In this document: piece after piece, positions 60,924-64,000 of the stretch
How positions within the stretch are numbered: the first letter of the stretch is position 1
How the letters are laid out: each line of letters starts with the position of its first letter
From: Gymnodinialimonas sp. 202GB13-11
GTDB taxonomy: Bacteria; Pseudomonadota; Alphaproteobacteria; Rhodobacterales; Rhodobacteraceae
Reading direction: 5' to 3'
Length of the DNA: 64,000 nucleotides
Assembly: GCF_040932485.1 (NCBI RefSeq)
Contig: NZ_JBFRBH010000001.1
Coordinates: 2,666,001-2,730,000, forward strand
Notes under the pieces: generated by a model
Seen by the model: only the letters and a program-made list of their open reading frames with translations
Databases searched by the model: none
What the model was told of the DNA's origin: nothing
Position numbers and translations under genes: made by a program

Positions 60924-61027
60924 ATTCTAGCCTGTATACCTCAGACACCGACTCACCGGGGGCTTGCCCCATTTCGCGATCCATCGCAGCCTGCAAGCAA
61001 CGGGATGGCAGAACGGCACGAGAGCAC

Positions 61028-62041
61028 ATGACAGACAAACCCCGCTGGGGCATCGTCGCAACCGTGGCCGAACCCGCCCCTCTCGTTCTGGCCTTTGTGG
61101 CGCATCACTTGTCGCTCGGCGCGTCGGAGATCCACATCTACCTTGATGAAGCCAATGATCCGGTTGGTGAGGCGCTGGACTGGTTGCCGCCGGTCCACGT
61201 AACTCGGTGCGACATGGATTACTGGCAGGCCGTTGCGCCACGCAGGCCCCGCCGCCATAACAACCGCCAATCCATCAACGCGACCCACGCGCAATCCGTC
61301 TGCAATCTTGATTATCTGCTCAGCTGTGATGCCGATGAATTCCTGCGCCCCGGCTCGAACGTTGAGGCGCAGATTGCAGAAATCCCCGACTGGGCCACGT
61401 GGACGAAGGTGTTCAACCTCGAACGCACAATGGTGCGTGGCGTGCCGCAAAACTCGATTTTCGACGGGGCCTTCAAGGTCCACTACCAAGGGCGCGATGA
61501 TACGCCGTTGCGCACTTCAGACCTTGCTCCGATGGGCTTCACCGGTCACGCAGCGGGCAAGCCGATGGTGCGCACGAAAATTGGCATGAACATTGGAATC
61601 CACGTGCCCCGGCATGGCCATATCAAGGACCGCGTCGTGCCGCCCCACTACCCTGCCGATCAGATCGAATTGATCCATTTCGACGGGCTCACACCGCTCC
61701 ATTGGGCTGGAAAATTCATCCGGCAAGCCGCGAAGACCCCGGATCGCCTGGCGCAATTGCCGCCCTTCCGCATCGCACAGTGGCGCAAGATCGCCGCTTG
61801 TCTGAACGACGACGCAGCGCTGCGCGGCCTATATGATGACGTAAACGCCTACGACACGGCTCGACTGATCCAACTGGAAGAGGACGGCTATGTTGTGCGC
61901 GAGCGGTTCGACCCTACGGCTGCTTTGCAAAGCATCTTTCCCGGACACTCCGTAGATTTGAGCCCCAAGCATTTCGACAGCCTGTTACGCCCACGCATCG
62001 ATCAATGGCTCCGAACCGCGCGCAAACACGGGGTCCTCTAG
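61028..62041 (+). CDS. Glycosyltransferase family 2/92-like protein
   Basis: The protein has 337 residues. It begins WGIVATVAEPAPLVLAFVAHHLSLGASEIHIYLDE, typical of GT2/GT92-like enzymes that act on a nucleotide sugar, and has the metal-binding DxD-type motif LLSCDADEFLRPG near residue 100. A later HWAGKFIRQAAKTPDRL resembles the family's C-terminal part. The ATG at 61028 has no strong ribosome-binding site (AACGGCACGAGAGCAC). It may work with the sulfotransferase encoded next. Confidence 0.8.
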   Translation: MTDKPRWGIVATVAEPAPLVLAFVAHHLSLGASEIHIYLDEANDPVGEALDWLPPVHVTRCDMDYWQAVAPRRPRRHNNRQSINATHAQSVCNLDYLLSCDADEFLRPGSNVEAQIAEIPDWATWTKVFNLERTMVRGVPQNSIFDGAFKVHYQGRDDTPLRTSDLAPMGFTGHAAGKPMVRTKIGMNIGIHVPRHGHIKDRVVPPHYPADQIELIHFDGLTPLHWAGKFIRQAAKTPDRLAQLPPFRIAQWRKIAACLNDDAALRGLYDDVNAYDTARLIQLEEDGYVVRERFDPTAALQSIFPGHSVDLSPKHFDSLLRPRIDQWLRTARKHGVL

Positions 62042-62098
62042 ACGGGCGCGCCATCCGCCGACTAGGGTGCCAAAAAACCAAATGCAGCAGGCTCAAAT

Positions 62099-62713
62099 AT
62101 GCCCCTTGCCCGGATCGGCGACAGGATCCTTTTCTTCGCGCACATCCCCAAAACCGGGGGCTCGAGTGTCGAGACCTATCTCGACCAAAAAGGGGCTGTC
62201 GCACTGCGCTTCAAACGTCGCATGGGGTGGTCCGAGACGACTGCGCAGCATATGGAGGCGCGGATTCACACGCGCCTTGTGCCCGACGGGTTCTTTGATG
62301 CCAGTTTCGCCGTCCTTCGCGACCCGGTCGCCCGTATGGTCAGCGAATACCGCTACCGCAGGGATCGCTACGAACGACAACGCGATTTCCCGGCCTGGGT
62401 GCGGGCCGCATTCGATGCTTATGGACGCGACCAGTACGTGTTCGACAATCACATCCGACCGCAGACCGAATATCTGCGGCCCGGAATGGTCTTGTTCAGG
62501 CTTGAGGCCGGGATGGACGCGGTTTGCGATTGGATAGATGCGGAAACCGGAACACCGCCAGCCTCACGCGACATCTGGGAAAAGAAATCTGCCACCGAAA
62601 AGGTGGCCGTCCCGGACGATCTGAGGGATGAAATTATCAAGTTCTATGAGGCGGACTATGCCGTCATGGACCGGATGATAGAAAACGGCCGGGCGCTGGA
62701 CCCGGCCGCTTGA
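62099..62713 (+). CDS. Sulfotransferase family 2 protein
   Basis: The protein has 204 residues. The PAPS 5'-phosphosulfate loop is HIPKTGGSSVETYL near residue 15, and the 3'-phosphate part is AVLRDPVARMVSEYRY near 70. Members transfer sulfate to a sugar or protein acceptor. The gene lies 57 bases after the glycosyltransferase gene and probably modifies the product of that enzyme. It converges on mdh with 20 bases between stops. Confidence 0.87.
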   Translation: MPLARIGDRILFFAHIPKTGGSSVETYLDQKGAVALRFKRRMGWSETTAQHMEARIHTRLVPDGFFDASFAVLRDPVARMVSEYRYRRDRYERQRDFPAWVRAAFDAYGRDQYVFDNHIRPQTEYLRPGMVLFRLEAGMDAVCDWIDAETGTPPASRDIWEKKSATEKVAVPDDLRDEIIKFYEADYAVMDRMIENGRALDPAA

Positions 62714-62733
62714 ATATCGCTTGAAACTGTGGC

Positions 62734-63786
<1,053 letters not shown>

Positions 63787-63812
63787 TCAACCGGAGCGCG
63801 AGTGCCTCCGGC

Positions 63813-64000
63813 TTACAGGTCTTCACCCGCTGCGACCGGGTCCATCGTTGCAAAATGCTGGCCCGCCGCCATCAGGCACGTCATGCCATTGGGCGAAGTT
63901 ACCGTGATCGTCCAAGTCCCTGTTTCCTCTGAAACAAATACCTCCACGATGCGGTTTTGATGCGCTAGCCCCATGCCGCGCACCTCTTCGCCATAGCGGC
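63813..64000 (-). CDS. Small protein, C-terminal part (5' end outside window)
   Basis: The frame is open from the right edge to a TAA at 63813-63815 and shows 62 residues. They read RYGEEVRGMGL, then AHQNRIVEVFVSEETGTWTI, then TSPNGMTCLMAAGQHF. This resembles a small exported protein common in Rhodobacteraceae beside mdh, though I cannot name it with confidence. It reads the same way as mdh and would lie upstream of it. Confidence 0.6.
   Translation of the reverse strand, partial: RYGEEVRGMGLAHQNRIVEVFVSEETGTWTITVTSPNGMTCLMAAGQHFATMDPVAAGEDL

Overview
The window looks like chromosome from an alphaproteobacterium of the Rhodobacteraceae (Roseobacter) group. The base composition is high in G+C. 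Diagnostic genes for that group include an odhB with two lipoyl domains, a TIGR02300 protein, a TIGR02186/TauE pair, ectoine-hydrolase genes, and mdh, sucC, sucD, sucA, odhB and lpdA all on one strand. No transposase, integrase, phage gene, rRNA or CRISPR array was seen. One complete tRNA gene is present.

Layout. 1-19.6 kb is mostly housekeeping: a partial glutathione S-transferase, comM, an alpha/beta hydrolase, the conserved gshB-yraN-rsmI block facing a lipoprotein PBP activator, then glnD, murJ, a rhomboid that lacks its catalytic residues, trpS, a VOC protein, ilvE, a universal stress protein, a type II NADH dehydrogenase fused to a cyclic-nucleotide-binding domain, a NifU-type Fe-S protein, a GFA enzyme, tsaB and rimI. 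19.7-27 kb holds a BMP/nucleoside-type ABC importer with a LysE exporter gene inside its operon, then a ring-cleaving dioxygenase-like gene and a carboxylesterase. 27.1-31.1 kb is a compact minus-strand cluster of a membrane-fused spermidine-synthase-like enzyme, a DUF350 protein, a tiny membrane protein and two zinc-ribbon DUF4178 proteins. This is the strongest candidate for a poorly described system. 31.1-35.4 kb carries an omega-transaminase and doeA-doeB for ectoine breakdown. 35.4-46.4 kb is mixed: a RecD-like helicase, an SDR, a TIGR02186/TauE pair, an ECF sigma factor coupled to a VWA protein, a sugar-isomerase-like protein, tRNA-Ala with a duplicated 3' fragment, a TIGR02300 protein, a YgjP-type metallopeptidase and a GntR regulator.

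46.4-63.7 kb is the TCA-cycle block on the minus strand, in the transcribed order mdh, sucC, sucD, sucA, odhB, lpdA. It is heavily interrupted. A glycosyltransferase and a sulfotransferase on the plus strand separate mdh from sucC. Two methyltransferases and three small exported or membrane proteins lie between sucC and sucD. Three DUF805 membrane proteins lie between sucD and sucA. msrB, a MAPEG protein and a small membrane protein lie between odhB and lpdA. The same palindrome, TGTGATCACA, occurs twice ahead of sucC and once ahead of lpdA, at a similar distance from each start codon. This suggests one regulator controls the 2-oxoglutarate dehydrogenase/succinyl-CoA synthetase operon and its detached E3 gene.

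Start codons were chosen by reading upstream ribosome-binding sites and family N-termini, so several genes are shorter than the longest open frame. Functional names come from motif recognition by eye; no database search was run.
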